From Lichenostomus cassidix (taxonomy: Eukaryota > Chordata > Aves > Passeriformes > Meliphagidae): DNA of 64,000 nt. The stretch lies in assembly GCA_008360975.2 (NCBI GenBank), contig CM039182.1:81437405-81501404 (forward strand), written 5' to 3'. The position numbers were made by a program, and so were the translations under genes. Positions 11,427-24,600 of the stretch are shown here, one piece after another. Below the pieces are notes generated by a model, which saw only the letters and a list, made by a program, of their open reading frames with translations, had not been told where the DNA came from and ran no database searches. How positions within the stretch are numbered: position 1 is the stretch's first letter; each line of letters starts with the position of its first letter.

Positions 11427-12546
11427 AAAGCAGTACAGCTGGATTTTTATCAAGAATCATCTCCTAAGTGTATCCCAAATCGAGATTTTGGGTTGTCCTC
11501 AGTTTTCTGGAGTGCTAAGTGATATCTTTTCATATAACTTGTCACTGCAACTCAAAATTCTCCTTTTAGAGATTGTGCTCTTTATCAGCAATGGTGTAAA
11601 GTGCAGAATATAGAAGCCTCAGGGTGATTATAAAACATTGTAATGAGAAAACCTGACCTCACAGGGCTACAGAGTACAAATAGAGAACATTCACAGCAAA
11701 GTTGTGTGTTAAATACAGAAATGTTGTTCTGGATTTGAGTACCACTGGAGGTATCTTGTTGACGTTATGTTCCAAGAACTGATTCAAGTGTTCTAAAAAA
11801 CTCATTTAAATCAACCCAAACTGCTCTTTTGCCTTGTCCCTCTTCTCTGCCTCTTCCCATATATTATATTTGTCACAGTGGCCTGGATAGCTTGCTCTAT
11901 TTTTATAATCCTTCCCCCCCAAATATGTTTCTGGCATCTGGTATCTAATAATCTCTTCCAATGAGCTTCTCCCCACCTTATAAACACTTGTGTGATCTCC
12001 CACAGGGATGGATGACTCAGTTGAAAGAGAAGGAAGCTGGGAGTTTGCATTCCACTCGAACAGAAAATGGAGTGGTGATGACATGGCTGGTGGTTCTCAC
12101 TGTTGCCTCTCTACAGGCACTCTCTCTTCTGCTTCCTGTGTGGGCAGGGACAGTTGAAAGAATCAAGTGACAAATAAGCTGGACCAGCTCAGCCCTCATT
12201 CTGTGTCCAGTCTGCCCAGTGAAGTACTGGAACTCCAGGGAAGGGGCCAAGAGCAAGTGCTATATCTCAGTACAAAATCAGTGCTGATATCCTTTTCCAG
12301 ACCTCAGATACTCCAAATAGCATGTACCCTGGATAGATTTGAGGTCATTGATAGGATACTTTGTAAATGACTTTAAAATATGAATAATTTTCCAAAACAG
12401 ACGTGTTGAAGATATCCATCTTAAAACTTATATTAAACCCCAAATTTGTAGGTAAGAGTTTAAAAAAGAGTCCTCTGCATTCACCCTCCAGGTACTGCAG
12501 AACTGAAAGAAGCTCGGCAGAATTCTTTATGGGAATAAGAATTGTT

Positions 12547-12568
12547 CCCCCCCCACCCCCCGCCCCCC
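12547..12568 (-). repeat. C-rich tract; G-quadruplex candidate on minus strand
   Basis: On the plus strand there are C8, A, C6, G, C6. On the minus strand this gives three long G-runs separated by single bases. A four-run quadruplex is possible by splitting the longest run. It lies just left of an old CR1 relic. Confidence 0.75.
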
Positions 12569-12640
12569 AGAGATCCGAAACAGTAAGTCCTTGTTTCACA
12601 GTCAAATCCTGACAGCACAGATGACTCCTTGGTGTCAACC

Positions 12641-13140
12641 GGGGGTGCTAAGAATGTTAGAACAATTGTATCGGGTCAGAGCAGACATCCGTCTAGCCCA
12701 GCATCCTGTCTGGCAGTGCCTCAGCGGATGCCTAGGAAAGTGTATGAGAACAGAAGCTTATAATGATGCTTCAAACATCTGGTGATTTGTAGCTCAGAGA
12801 TTTTTATCATTGAAAAAACTGTCTTGGAAGTAAGTGAGTGTTGGTAGAGTTTTTTCCCAGCTCTTTTTTCATACTTCTTTTTCTTTTGAATAAGCTTTCA
12901 GACTCCACAGCCTATTGTCAAGTATTTCCACTACCCAGTGACACAAAATGTCATGAACCATGTCCTTCTGTGTCTCTTAAATCCATCAACACTACATTTA
13001 TTTGAAGGTCTCTAGGTCATTCACTACTTGAAGTCTTGTTTCATATCAGTCATTTCCTTTCCAGGAAAAAGAGTCCTAGCATTTTCAGTTGTTCCTTGTA
13101 TAGAAACTACTCCACACCTTTGATCACCTGTATAATCTTT
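12641..13140 (-). mobile_element. Ancient amniote CR1/L3-type LINE relic, minus orientation
   Basis: The plus strand starts GTGCTAAGAATGTTAGAAC, then GGGTCAGAGCAGACATCCGT, then CTAGCCCAGCATCCTGTCT and GGATGCCTAGGAAAG. This is the widespread amniote motif 'GGTCAGACCAA.GGTCCATCTAGCCCAG.ATCCTG', the reverse complement of an old CR1/L3-type 3' end. Much further on, AAAAAGAGTCCTAGCATTTT then CAGTTGTTCCTTGTATAG and CTCCACACCTTTGATCACCT match the interior of the same kind of element. The spacing between these blocks fits one element reading leftwards. Divergence is heavy in the middle, so the exact family name is not claimed. Confidence 0.58.
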
Positions 13141-13185
13141 TACTGTGACTACTTTATTATTTTGAGATGAGGAGAAGAATTAATT

Positions 13186-13495
13186 TCACAGAATCACTGA
13201 ATAAGCTGTGTTGGAAGAGATCCACAAGGATCATTGAGTCTAACTCCCGGCCTTGCACAGCACCATCCCCAAGAGACACACCATGTGCCAAAGAGGATTT
13301 TCCAAAGACTTCTTGAACTATATCAGGCTTGGTGCTGTGACCACTTCCCTGGGAAGCCTATTCCAGTGCCCAACCACCTCTGGGTGAAGAGCCTTCCTCT
13401 AATTTCCGACCCAAATCTCCCCTGACACAACTTCAGGCCATTCCTTTGGGTCCTATCACTGGTCATCTCCCCCTCATGAGGAAGTTGTAGACTGC
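13186..13495 (-). mobile_element. CR1 LINE 3' end, minus orientation
   Basis: The plus strand reads CACAGAATCACTGAATAAGC, then GTTGGAAGAGATCCACAAGG, ATCATTGAGTCTAACTCCC, CCTTGCACAGCACCATCCCC, TGGGAAGCCTATTCCAGTGC, CTCTGGGTGAAGAGCCTTCC, and finally CTCATGAGGAAGTTGTAGAC. This is a classic CR1 3' terminus in reverse complement, 5'-truncated at about 13495. It is much better preserved than the relic just left of it. Confidence 0.92.
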
Positions 13496-14578
13496 ATTTC
13501 ACTGACTTTCATCTTCCTACACCAATAAATGTAGGCTAATGCACAAATGTATTAATCCCAATGTAAACCCCAGTGCTGACCTTTCAGACAAACCTCATTC
13601 TGAGGAGCAGCAAAATGGGGCTGTTCCACAGGGGAAGGCAAGCTGTGAGCCGAGGGTGACAGACAGCAAGGCAGACAGATGTAGTCCCCTCCCTTCCAGG
13701 AGTGTGACCCACGCCAACCAAAACTGAAAAGCACATGCAAAAGCAGGGACAAGGTTCTGCTGACAAACCTGTGACTGCAACAGAAGGCTGTAGCTATGAG
13801 ACAGGGCCATGGTCAAGCCAGGAATTCTTGCCACCAAGGCAGGGACAGCAAGGTACACAAGTGCAGCTGCAACATAGCTCAGGGCCTGAGCTTAACTGCA
13901 GCTCCCAAATGAATGCATGGAGATCTCAGCAAATCATTTTACAGCTCTTTCTCCGTTGCCCCTTGCACAGCACTGGGATCTGAGGTGTCAGAGCAGCAAT
14001 TTGCCAGAGCCAGCCATCAGTTCCAGCAGCAAACCAGGGCAGAGGAGGTGGCAGAATTTGTGTTTGGTGCAGGGTATGAACAGTCACTACATAGAAATGA
14101 TAAGCTGGAAGTGAAAAATAACTTGTTTTATTACCAGGTGGAGCAGTGGAGAAAACCTCATGTTGCTGTTGTCAGCATGTTACACTTATTTAAAATACTA
14201 GATGCAGTTTTATCTATCTCAACAAATGTGGTAATTGCTGTTTGTCAGTTTTTAAAGTTTGTCAGTCTCTTTTTAAAAATGTTTGAAATGTTCTGTTTGT
14301 TCTCAAAATGAAGTGAAAAATTTTGACTCCATTTATTTCATGGCTTTCCTTGTTGATCTGTTTTGAATTTTCTTTCTCCTCTGTTGCTTCCCAAATCAAA
14401 ATATACATGCACTCCAGGCTGTGACTCACACTACTCTGGTTTAAATATATACAGGAAAACATAATAAATACCTGGAACAGCAGAATGTAATTGACCATCT
14501 AAGAGCATCAAAATTGGTAAAACCTATTAGAATCAGATCATGGGGAAAACATGTAATATTTCCTAAAAATAAATGAGT
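13496..14578. other. Non-coding DNA with a GC-richer patch
   Basis: From about 13560 to 14060 the sequence is richer in G and C and carries several overlapping frames on both strands, the longest of 132 codons (13913-14311, plus). No motif or splice pattern supports coding. A decayed LTR or other old repeat is possible but not recognised. After 14100 the sequence returns to AT-rich background. Confidence 0.45.
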
Positions 14579-14658
14579 AATATATTTAATATAATTATAA
14601 TTATATTATAATTATATTATATTATAATTATATTATATTATAATTATATAATATAGTA
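14579..14658. repeat. AT-only palindromic array, (ATAATTATATT)n-like
   Basis: About 80 bases of A and T only (one G near the end) with repeats of TATTATAATTATAT. Units are self-complementary, so the array can fold on itself as a hairpin or cruciform. It is likely unstable in length. Confidence 0.88.
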
Positions 14659-17600
14659 ATAAAATAAATGTAAATACTCTTTTCAGATATTTAGATCATT
14701 ATTCCCTTAAAGTCAGTGGTAAAATCCTGTTAGCTTCATTAAGAGTTAGAATTTAACCCAGAAGAATACCACAGCTAGACAAGTCAAGCACAACAGCAGT
14801 TCTGAAGCCCCTTGTTAGCTTCTGTGTATTGTTTGAAGTAACCAAGACATTGGATATCTCGACATCCACGGTGATATATAAATACCCACAGACTTTGTGA
14901 ACTCAGTTTAGATCTTCTACTTTGATCTATCAGATCATCTCAAAAAGGAAACCAGGCTTTTCCCCAGATCATGTATTATACAATAGTGCTGCTGCAGGTC
15001 AGATCCCACAATTACCTGCACTTCTTTGTGGCGCTTGGCTGAGCCTGTGAGTCACAGCTAATGTCACTTAGTACATTACTTGCCAAAATGAGAACTGTTT
15101 GAGAAGTTATCCTCGGGTCATGAAAGAGGCTTTGTCATAGAAAAAGCTTCAGAGTGCAATTTTCCATTTGCAAGACTTTAAGGTAGCAGTAGTTGGAATA
15201 AATGGAAAAGGTTACAAACAATCCTGGACTGAAAGAATGTACAACAATTTGACTTACCAGCCACACGCAGGTCTTCAGGAAATGACTCACCACTGGGAGC
15301 AACAAAAATTCCAAGGAATGGGTAGGGTCAGGGTGCACAGCTAGATATGTTTTGTTCTCTTTATGTAACTTCTTCCTTCATAAGAATTGAATGCATCAAA
15401 AATAAAATCAGCAGAAAGACTGTGCCATCCCTGTGGTACACAAATAAACCTTTAAGTTGATTGAATACAACTGTTACTATCAATTTTCATAGAACATCTT
15501 TCACAGAATGAGAAATCAAAATATTTCTTAACTGGTGTTGCAAAGTCACAACTCCTATTTATACTACAGATAGAAGATAAAATTTAAACAGTCAAGTTTT
15601 CCATTTTCTCTTAGTCACCTTTGAATAAATCCTGCTCTGGGAGTGACCTGGAGAAAGCTTGGCTCAAAGATAGTGTTGAGTTTGTTCTTTTCTCTCAGTC
15701 TGGAGCATCCACGCCCACAGTATTTCCAGAAATAGATTTTGAAATAGTTTTTTTTTTTCTAAAATACACTTGAAACGATATCTTTTTAACATGAAGAAGA
15801 GAAGATATTTTTTGTTTACCTGCTAATATTTTTTTCTTCCAAAGGCTTTATATACGGGCTTCTCCTTCAAAAACTGTAGAATTCCAATTTAAGGATTCAC
15901 CCCCACCTGCAAAAGCTAATATTCTCAGGCAATCATATAACCCAGGCATTAAGACAAATACCAGATGTTACAAAGTTGGCAATAAATGCATGACAACACT
16001 TAAAATCCTTCATCCTTCAGTGATGAAGCCAGGAACTGTCAATACACAAATTTGTATGAAAAATTAATTACAATATTTGCATTTTTCAAGCTAAAACCAC
16101 ATGGAGCAGAATACTCAAGGGCCAACAATCCTTGTGTATTATTTTCTTTGAAATTTCTCTTTTTTTTTTCCAGAAAGAGTAAAACTATCTGGAAACTACC
16201 TTGGCTGTTCTGATTATAAGGTGTGATTTTTTCATGTTAGTAAAACTACATTTGAAGTGGTAAACCAATATTTACAGACCAGGTGTTACCTGGACATTAA
16301 TCTAAATGAAATTTGTATTTTATTGTGAAATATACATTGTTGACAATGAAAAAATAAAGAAACTCACAACAAAATGAAATATAATACATACTTAGTTTGG
16401 AGGTATAAATATACATATGATGTAATAAAGAAGTTTATGACTGCCAGTGTGTTTACCACTCTAGCTAGTCCATGATGCATTCACTGTGTCAACAGTGTGT
16501 ATTTGCTCAGGAAACATTAGTTCCTGTCAGCATCTGAGTATTTTACTGGCAGAACAAGTGATGTAGTAAACAGACATGTCTTGGAAATCTCTGGTCTACT
16601 GAAATGCCAGTCTCTCCTCTTTTCTAGCCAGCATTCTAACGTTCAAACCAGCTGCAACTGAAGCCCTCATTCCTGCTCAGTAAAAGCTCAGCTTATTCTC
16701 TCTTCTGCTTTTTATTTCTATTTCTGTCATTGCAAGACCCTGTTTTAGAAGCTGATGCATTGTGATTTTCATAATGCAGGAGATGTGAGGTGCTTCTGCT
16801 CAGCTCTCCTTCCCCTCTCTTCCATCAGATCCCTCCCAGATCATTGCTCCTTTGGCTTGAGAAGAACTGCATACTATTTTTGCTAAATTAAGCTCTCCAT
16901 AGCCTTTAATTAAACTTTCAGTACTTTTGTTAATAGCCGTTCTTATTTGGGTGTAACTTAATGATAATAGCTACCCTGTAAAAATATGCTGCTTTCAAGG
17001 ATGAAATGTCACCATCTGATCTTTTCTCCTTCATTTATTTTTGTCTTTCCTTTACTGGAATGTTTCTTATCAGCTTGCCTTGTCAGAAGAAACAAACTCT
17101 TTCTAAAAACTAATTCTCTTCTTCTGAATATTAATGACCTGGCCCTGGAGAGAGGCTCTGCACGGAACCACATCTGTGCTTTGCTTCTTCTTAGAGCTGA
17201 AAAAAGAAAAATTACAGCTCAAATCTGATGTATTTTTTACTTGAAAAAGAGCAGACATGATAAATATAGGCTCAGTCAGACCTGAAAGAAGGCCTGTGAG
17301 AGTCTTAAATTCTACATCTGATACATTTAGTTATTCTTTCTGAAGCTGTTTTATCTCAGTCCACTTAAATTGAAGTAAATTGGATACAATTTCTTTTGCT
17401 ATATTGAGAACCCTTCTCTTAAAAAAACCTACAAAATGTGGCAAATTTACAAACTCTCTCTTTAGTTTTCATGAAACTAGCTGTGGTTGTGCTAATTGTG
17501 AATCCAAACAGTCTACCAGTCTACTTGAATTCTTTATCTTCTGGACAATACAGATATTTGCACTCCTGAAATTATGGTAATTCTACTCTTTAGCACATCC

Positions 17601-20600
17601 CTTGGTAACAAACAGGTAATTCGCGGGCAGCTATGTTTGATCATCAAGGCTATAAATGTTAACTGTACTAAAAATATCTGTTTTCTTCATTAAAATAAGA
17701 AGATCCAGATTTTAAAAGCCAGCAATTTAGTTAAAATGCATCTTATTTCTATTAAATTTTCAGGAAGAGTTGTGACAATGAAGCAAGTAGCACTTATATT
17801 GTGTTTAATAAATTTTATATTGTGTTATAACTAATTATTTTATCAATTATGAAAATGTAATTTCATCTAGAATGGGTTGTAGTAAACAATTGCTCACAGT
17901 GATGAAAAATACAAAGTGTTTTTTAAAACCAAAAGTGGAGACCCTTTCTGACCTACTGAAAAGAAAAAAAAATTATAAACAGCATTTTAATGAAACCCAC
18001 GCCTGGGGCATTAGTAAAAGCAACTTAATGTTCATCCAGCATATACAGAAAATTGGATTCTGCACTAATGTGCCTAAATACAGAACAAACAAAAATCTAA
18101 ACATAGACTAAAGGGCTCAATGTTTAATCACTATTTTTTGAACAATTGTGGCTATTAGTAATTCAGAAATGTTGTCATTGGTCTTCCAGTTGTCCTCCAA
18201 AATACCTATGCATACTGAGCAGCCCATCTCCTTATAGACAGTTTAGTTTTTGTTTGAGGAAAGCAAGAAAATATATATGCAGCAGATGTGACCAGAACCA
18301 GCTCAGATTTTCTGATGAAATATTTTACTGATGCAACTAGCTGTTTGTACCCAATGTGGTTCATCCTGGTAAATTTTTTAAGTCCTCATTTTCCATCAGA
18401 AATCTCAGAGCAAAATACTTCATTTCAGCTTGATTTGATTCTAACCAGAACCATTTCTGTGCTGCCTTTCGAGTTCTGTACTTCCACCTTCTAGTCTTTT
18501 CTTGGGGTTAGGCTACAATATTCACAGAGTGTCACAGGATTGATGGGATTCTTGGTGTCTGGTGAGCACTGTTTTGTGGCCATGATGTCTGAAACATCAG
18601 GAATCTCTCTTTTCCTCTAGTAATCCTCTTTCTCCTCAAGGGTAACACTCCACCAGGGAAGACAGATTAATATTAAGTTTAAATTAATGCTAACATTAAA
18701 ATAGCTTGAAATTAAACACTTCAGGTCATTTCACCAAGCCAGGAGGAAGTAGTTAAGTTTGAAGGATTTTTAAAAAGGTTTGAAGTGAGATTTCTGACAT
18801 TTCTTGCCTTAAACTTTTCAGAAATTTCCATCAAATTTATTAGATTCCCCCACAGAATTTTGTTGTATTGGTAGAAGGAGATTCTGATCTGAAAGGTTGT
18901 CTCCCAAAAGTTTTTTCTTCCTAGAGCACTTTACCATAGAGAGCAGTACTTGTGATCCTTTCAAGAATACAGCAATATCTGAGCAGTGGAGGTGAAGGCA
19001 GAGCTGACCATCTCCTGTGAAGAACACTCTCATTCAATCCACCTCTGTAGCATCAGGTCTGTGAGGAGAAAGAGTGAGAAAACTCTTGGAAAATGCTGGG
19101 AAAGGAGATATAAACACCTCTGAGGGGTTTCAACCCTTTTAATCCTTAACTGCAGAAGGTGAGGACAACAGAAAATTATTTGGACAGAATTTGGGAAACT
19201 GGGAAAATTCAATTACTGCCTGCATTAACAGAACTCTTCCAGTAGGATCAAAATCCTTTCATGCTTGAGGAGCATGGTTAAGCCTTCCAAAAGAAAAATG
19301 TTTCCTGACCATGAAAAGGATTGCAAATCAATAAAGTATTTGGGTTTTGTTGGATTTTTTTCCTAATTTCAGGCAAATCTTACCATTTCTGAAGAACTTG
19401 TTGAGGATTTTTTTTGTTTGTTTTTTAACTAATGTTTTTATATTTTACACCTGATCTGTAGGTCTGAGCCATCCCATCTGGACACACCACCTACAGATAT
19501 GTCATGTCTAAATCGGCACAACAGAAAATGTAATGGAAAATTGTGTAATGTAGCCACTTATTCTGCTGGAAAAGCAGACCTAAACAGGCATTTCATAAAG
19601 TGAGTGGAGTCATAGATTGATCTAAAATCAGAATGCAACAAGCCAAATGAGACCTGAAAACCAGTATGAGATCTTAACTCACATGCTAACTTTTACACTT
19701 TGTGACCCAAGCACCAAGGCAAAAAATACAATTACAGCACAATCATTCATTGTGACCAATAATGGCTGCATTAAGTAGTTAGAGTTCTAGGAAATACTTT
19801 TCTATAAGAACATTTCTACCCAGCATGAGAGATAAATCAGAAATCAAGACTGTATTATTATAGTAAGTTCCCTCTTGCAGCAGTACTGACTACAGTTTCA
19901 CTTTGTTCAAATATCAGTGACTGGTTTAAATTGCAAGTGTGAAAAATTGCCTGATCATTAAAAGTATCTCAAATATATGAATAAAAAAATAATCTTTTCC
20001 CCCCCTGTTTAATAAAGACATTTATTAAATGTATTAAATTAAAGACATCCATTGCTGCTGGATGAGGGGAGGATGAGAGAGAGAGCTTTTTGAAGTTATT
20101 TTCATTATCTTTCCAAAGCGCACAGAAACTTCCATATTAGCCCATCCAAAAGACAAATACATGCAAACAAAACACTGTTACTTTAAAGATAGTATATCTC
20201 TAGATCCACCAGCACCATTACAGTTCATATTTCTGGGCTCTGGAATAATTTTCTTGAAGTCCTTCCAGCACTGCATAGGGATCTTGATGGAGAAAAGCAT
20301 CTGCCTGGACAGCCCCTGCAGCACTGGAGGGGCCCTGGAGGGATTTGCACTGGCTAGAGCTCTTTCTGTGCCAGAGATCTAATTTAGGGCTAAAGACACA
20401 CAGTGTCAGTGCCATTCAGTACTACTTGCCACCCTATTCCAGGCAAAAATTAAAAGGCTGGAGTTAAATTTGCAAACTGCACAAGTTAGGAAGACTCTTG
20501 ATGGGGTTTAGTGGGTGCAAAGAACTATCTGTCAAGTTTTTTACTCTGATTTGGAGCCCTCAAGGAGGGAAAAAAATATATAGAAAATAACTGTATAATA

Positions 20601-23600
20601 TATCAAACAAGGATATTCATTTATCCAGAAACAAAAACTGGCACAAAACAGAGAAATTTTTGTCCTGGTTTCAAAATGAAAAATGACTACGCTTTCTCTG
20701 AAGCAAAATAAAACCTAATATTCAGATATGTTTTGCAAATATTCAGGAAAAGGGCCAAAAATTTTGATCTGGCACCTCGTTCATTTGTCTTTATGCAGCA
20801 AGAGAAGCAACCCCTTATGACTGTAGGGAGGAATTGGTGCCAATAAGCCTCCCAATCTCTTTGCTTTTTGCAGCACAGGAACTGGCAGCAATGCTCTGTT
20901 CCTGCTGTGATGCACAAGTGACAGACACGGCCTGCCATACATCTTAACTCATGTGCTGGGCTGCAGAATTGCTTTCAAGCTGCTGCTTTTCTCAAGAGTG
21001 ATGTTTTTCTTGTGGTTCCCAGCTGTGAAGGGGCAGCATGAAGCAAGAGCAGTCTCTGTGGGAGTGGTTACAACGTTACAGGAGCTGCAAAACTAACACT
21101 TCCACTCACCACCTCCAGGTTTTCCAGAAGCCAAACAAATGCAGCACCCAGTCCCTCCAGCAGATTTTTCCAGTTCCCAGAGTATTCAGTTACCCCAAGT
21201 TATCTTCATCCTACAGCTACCAAGCAAGCCTAGCAAAGATTCCCTCCCACAGGCAGATAGATCCCACACCTGGAGCAACTCATGCTACCAACCACCTACT
21301 GGTCTACTCCCCATATGTCTGCCCATTTCTCCAAAGAAGGCAGCTTCCAGCTTTCCCGTTCCACACATTTGGGTGTGCTCTGAATCCTACCCTAACACTG
21401 CACTTGCAGGTTGAGTTAATTAAAGGCTAACACTTGGCACATATCAATCTGCAGCATGCCTCAATGAGTTTGAGAAAGTATCCCATGTGGAGCCACACAG
21501 AACTTGGTAGATCTGTTAACAACAGAAAACAGATGGTAATAGTGCATTCCAAACGATCTTAAAGAAAAGCTCCCAACACAGGAACAGGATTTCAGTTGCT
21601 ACAAATGCTGTAGGCTAGGATTTCAAACAAACTGTTGAAAAGCATCCTCAAGTCCTCAGCTATAAAAAAAACCCTTGCCAGATCAGATATCTGAAGTTCT
21701 GCTCACAGCTTTTCCTGGGGCTATCAAGGATCAATTCTTCTCTCTGCTTTCCTTGGCCAGGTTGAACCTTATGTTTCAACCTGAAAGAACCTTATGTTTT
21801 TGCTTCTCCTTGCCCTTTGGCTTTTCTTCAGCTTCCATTAACAGGTTGGATAGAAAGAAGCTAAATACTTTCTTACACTGTGTCTGCTTCCAGCTCTGAT
21901 GTTTAGAGACAATTTGGGACCTTATGAACTGGGGAGTGGGTTTGGAAGATGCTCTTTCCAAGTGTTATTTGGAGGTGACAGGACCTCAAGGGGCCACCAC
22001 TTGGTGCTGTTGCTGCTGAAGTTACCCCACTACCCTGGCTTGCATGTGAATTGGTGCAAGAAAGGAGAAAGGGAACAAGCTATTAACTGAGCAAGGAGAT
22101 GGATTATTCATGGCTCTGACAGATTTTGGATCTGGCTCAAAGTGCTGTCAATTGCTGGTGGTAAATAGCCAAAAAATGAAAAATGAGCCTTTTTTAGGCT
22201 GTGTCAGCAGTATCAATCACAGCAGTATCCAAAAATCATGAAAATAAAAAGAGTGCATTTGTGACTGATGATATTCAAGCACAATATATTTTAACTGGAC
22301 ATAAAATTCAGGACATATCACCTTAAGCATGTTTGCCCACTCACGTTTGTTTCATACGCTACAAAAATGGAGCGGTTTTTTTGGTCATGCATCTGGTTTT
22401 TCTCAATTGTTTCTTTTCCTACTTGCAAATGCTTAGGTTTCTTTCCTGTGATGCTTTTTTGCATGCTTATGTTAAATTTTCAGGAAGAACAAAGATTTGT
22501 TATGATATGAAACCTAGATCTGTTATGCTGGAGGGTATTATGGAGAGGCATGGCTGCGGGTATTAACTGGTTTTAACTTTGCTGCAGAGCAATGCCAAAT
22601 GCACACTTTCTGCCTTCAGTACTTCAGTTCAAAAACCAAACCAAACTAAACAGAAGTACAGGAAAATCTCAGCATCTGTCAGGCATTTTAAAATGTTTCT
22701 TAAATTATCTGTTTCTGAAAAACAGAGTCCTTATAAACTAATGTGGAGGTCCACACAAGAGACATAAAGAAGACAGAATAGTGATGAGAGGTATGACTAT
22801 TTGACTAGTGAGTTTTTTTCAAAGGTAATCAAGCCTATGTTTTTAAATTCTATGCAAAACCAGCTCACTGGTGACAATCCTGATTCAGATTTCTTGGGCT
22901 TACTGTTGTGTAAAAGAAACCACTAACTGTGATAATCATAAACCTTTAAGGAAATATTATTTCTCAATTCTTTGTTCCAGTCTTGGGGAAGAATGGAGAA
23001 TTCAGTACAGATAGAATGGGGACTATGCTAATACAGAGTACTTGCTAAAAATCTCCTTTTATAACACAATTTAAAATATTCCTTTTGGAGGAACATTTGA
23101 AGGTTTTGGAGAAATTTGCACAAATTTTAAGTTGAAAAAATTGAATTTCTTTAAGGGTTTTTTTCTCTTTTTTTTTGCTTAGAAACCCACAGTATCAACA
23201 ATATCACTACACCTATTTTCATGCTTTCCAATTTTTGCTCTTGCATTTAAGGTGAAAACATAGTTCAAATATCTAATTAATTTATTATAGAAATCCTTAA
23301 AACTATTCTCTTGATTGAGCTTCAAAATAGCTTAGTTGCATTTCCTTCAATGCTTCTACCTTTCCAATAATCTTGGAAATTTTTCCCTTTAATTCTATAT
23401 TATTCAGTTAGTAACTCCTTTTTAGTTTGAGTAAGACCAAGTTTGAGAATTAATTAGGCCAAATCCTATGGCCATTAATGGAAGACCTGATCCTCCAATA
23501 TTATTTTTGTATCTGTTATTTATGAGCAAGCTTCTTTCCCCTCACTGTACACGATATAATATACTAATATATTAATTTCTACAGCCTTTAGTACAAACAT

Positions 23601-24065
23601 GTACCAACACACAGTATAAAAATCTGTAATTAGAGTGCTGCCTCTTTTTACTTGCAGCTATATTAATAAGCATAATATTAAATTATTATACCAAAAAATT
23701 AGGTTCTTACAAGTCCTACACTAATAAGAATTTTGAATCCTGTGTGGGAATTCATATCTAAATGGATGCAAATAATTAGCTTCATATTCTAGCTTCAGTT
23801 TAGCATTAAAATCCAGTGAGCTTCAGTGGAAACCTTAGACCTAGGACTGGAATTGTTCACAGTGCTTGACAGATTAGTCAGCCATTAATTGTGCATAGGC
23901 TGTGCCTGTGAAACTAGGTTTTTCATCCCAGGCCAAAGTTCGATCCTTTTTACTGTTTGGGAGTTTGATTATACGGATTAAGCTATTAGAGAAAACGCTG
24001 AGAATAGCTCATCATTTATGGCAGCTTTAGAATTAATTTTCTGCCAATTTCCATTTGAGACACCC
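14659..24065. other. Unique AT-rich non-coding DNA, 9.4 kb
   Basis: The longest stretch here without any recognisable transposon. Homopolymer T or A runs of 8-11 bases are scattered (for example near 15751 and 16150). Short open frames at 16986-17228, 20161-20415 and 21038-21430 have no family signature, no in-frame partner exon and no conserved motif I recognise. I see no RNA gene. Confidence 0.5.
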
Positions 24066-24600
24066 CTCCTGAAGGCAGAGACACCCAGCTGATGAGCAGC
24101 ATTGTTGCACATCTGCAGATGCAAGGCAGTGGATCATGGGATGAGCCATGTGCTCGACAGCAACCTGCTCCAGTACTGCAGCCCCTGGGCTGGGATGCTA
24201 TCCAGCTCCCTTCTCCACCCAGCTGTGGGACCAGGATAGCTTGGGAAAGAGGTTGCTTAGCCCAGCTGAGTCACAGACTTTCTTCCATACCACTAACTTC
24301 CCATGTCAGTTCCCCTGTTCCTTAGCTCCAATGATTTCTTGCTCTTCCCTCTGCTCTTGTGCTCCATCCATGCTGGGGAGGTTTCGGATGCTCCCATTCC
24401 TCTCCTGACCCATCCAGCATCTTTCCTATGCCTCCCCTATGCCAAGGGTGTGCTTGCTTTAGCATGTGTTTCCTTGCCTCCCCTTAATCTCTTCCCTCCA
24501 CTCCAGGGGAGCAGGCACACTGTGCCAACAGGGCATGCAGCTGAGCTAGTGTCACTGGCTTCCTGGAAACACAAATTGATCTACAAATGTTTGTGAAGAG
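24066..24600. other. GC-richer patch, unrecognised
   Basis: Base composition changes abruptly here. Pyrimidine-rich plus-strand sequence (repeated CTCCC, CTTCC, CCCAGCTG) runs to the TTCCTGGAAACAC near 24575. It holds overlapping frames of 77-97 codons in all three plus frames, which shows that stop scarcity comes from composition. It could be an old LTR or a regulatory patch, but nothing matches a family I know. Confidence 0.4.

Larger units (their letters stand above)
10481..12546. other. Unique non-coding DNA
   Basis: The GC-richer start (to about 10720) could be the decayed remainder of the LTR on its left, but I cannot align it. It also holds a GT-rich simple repeat (11174-11196) and a 9-bp-stem hairpin (11405-11426). 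No gene is supported. The small frames near 11806-12256 overlap on both strands and lack any motif. Confidence 0.5.

Noticed and set aside
20218..20415. Minus frame ending in a protein-like stretch (YAVLEGLQENYSRAQKYEL)
   Set aside because: Short, unsupported by splice sites and overlapped by a plus frame in the same GC-richer patch.
20662..20690. TGTCCTGGTTTC as a second LTR start
   Set aside because: Similarity stops after 12 bases, so it is coincidence.
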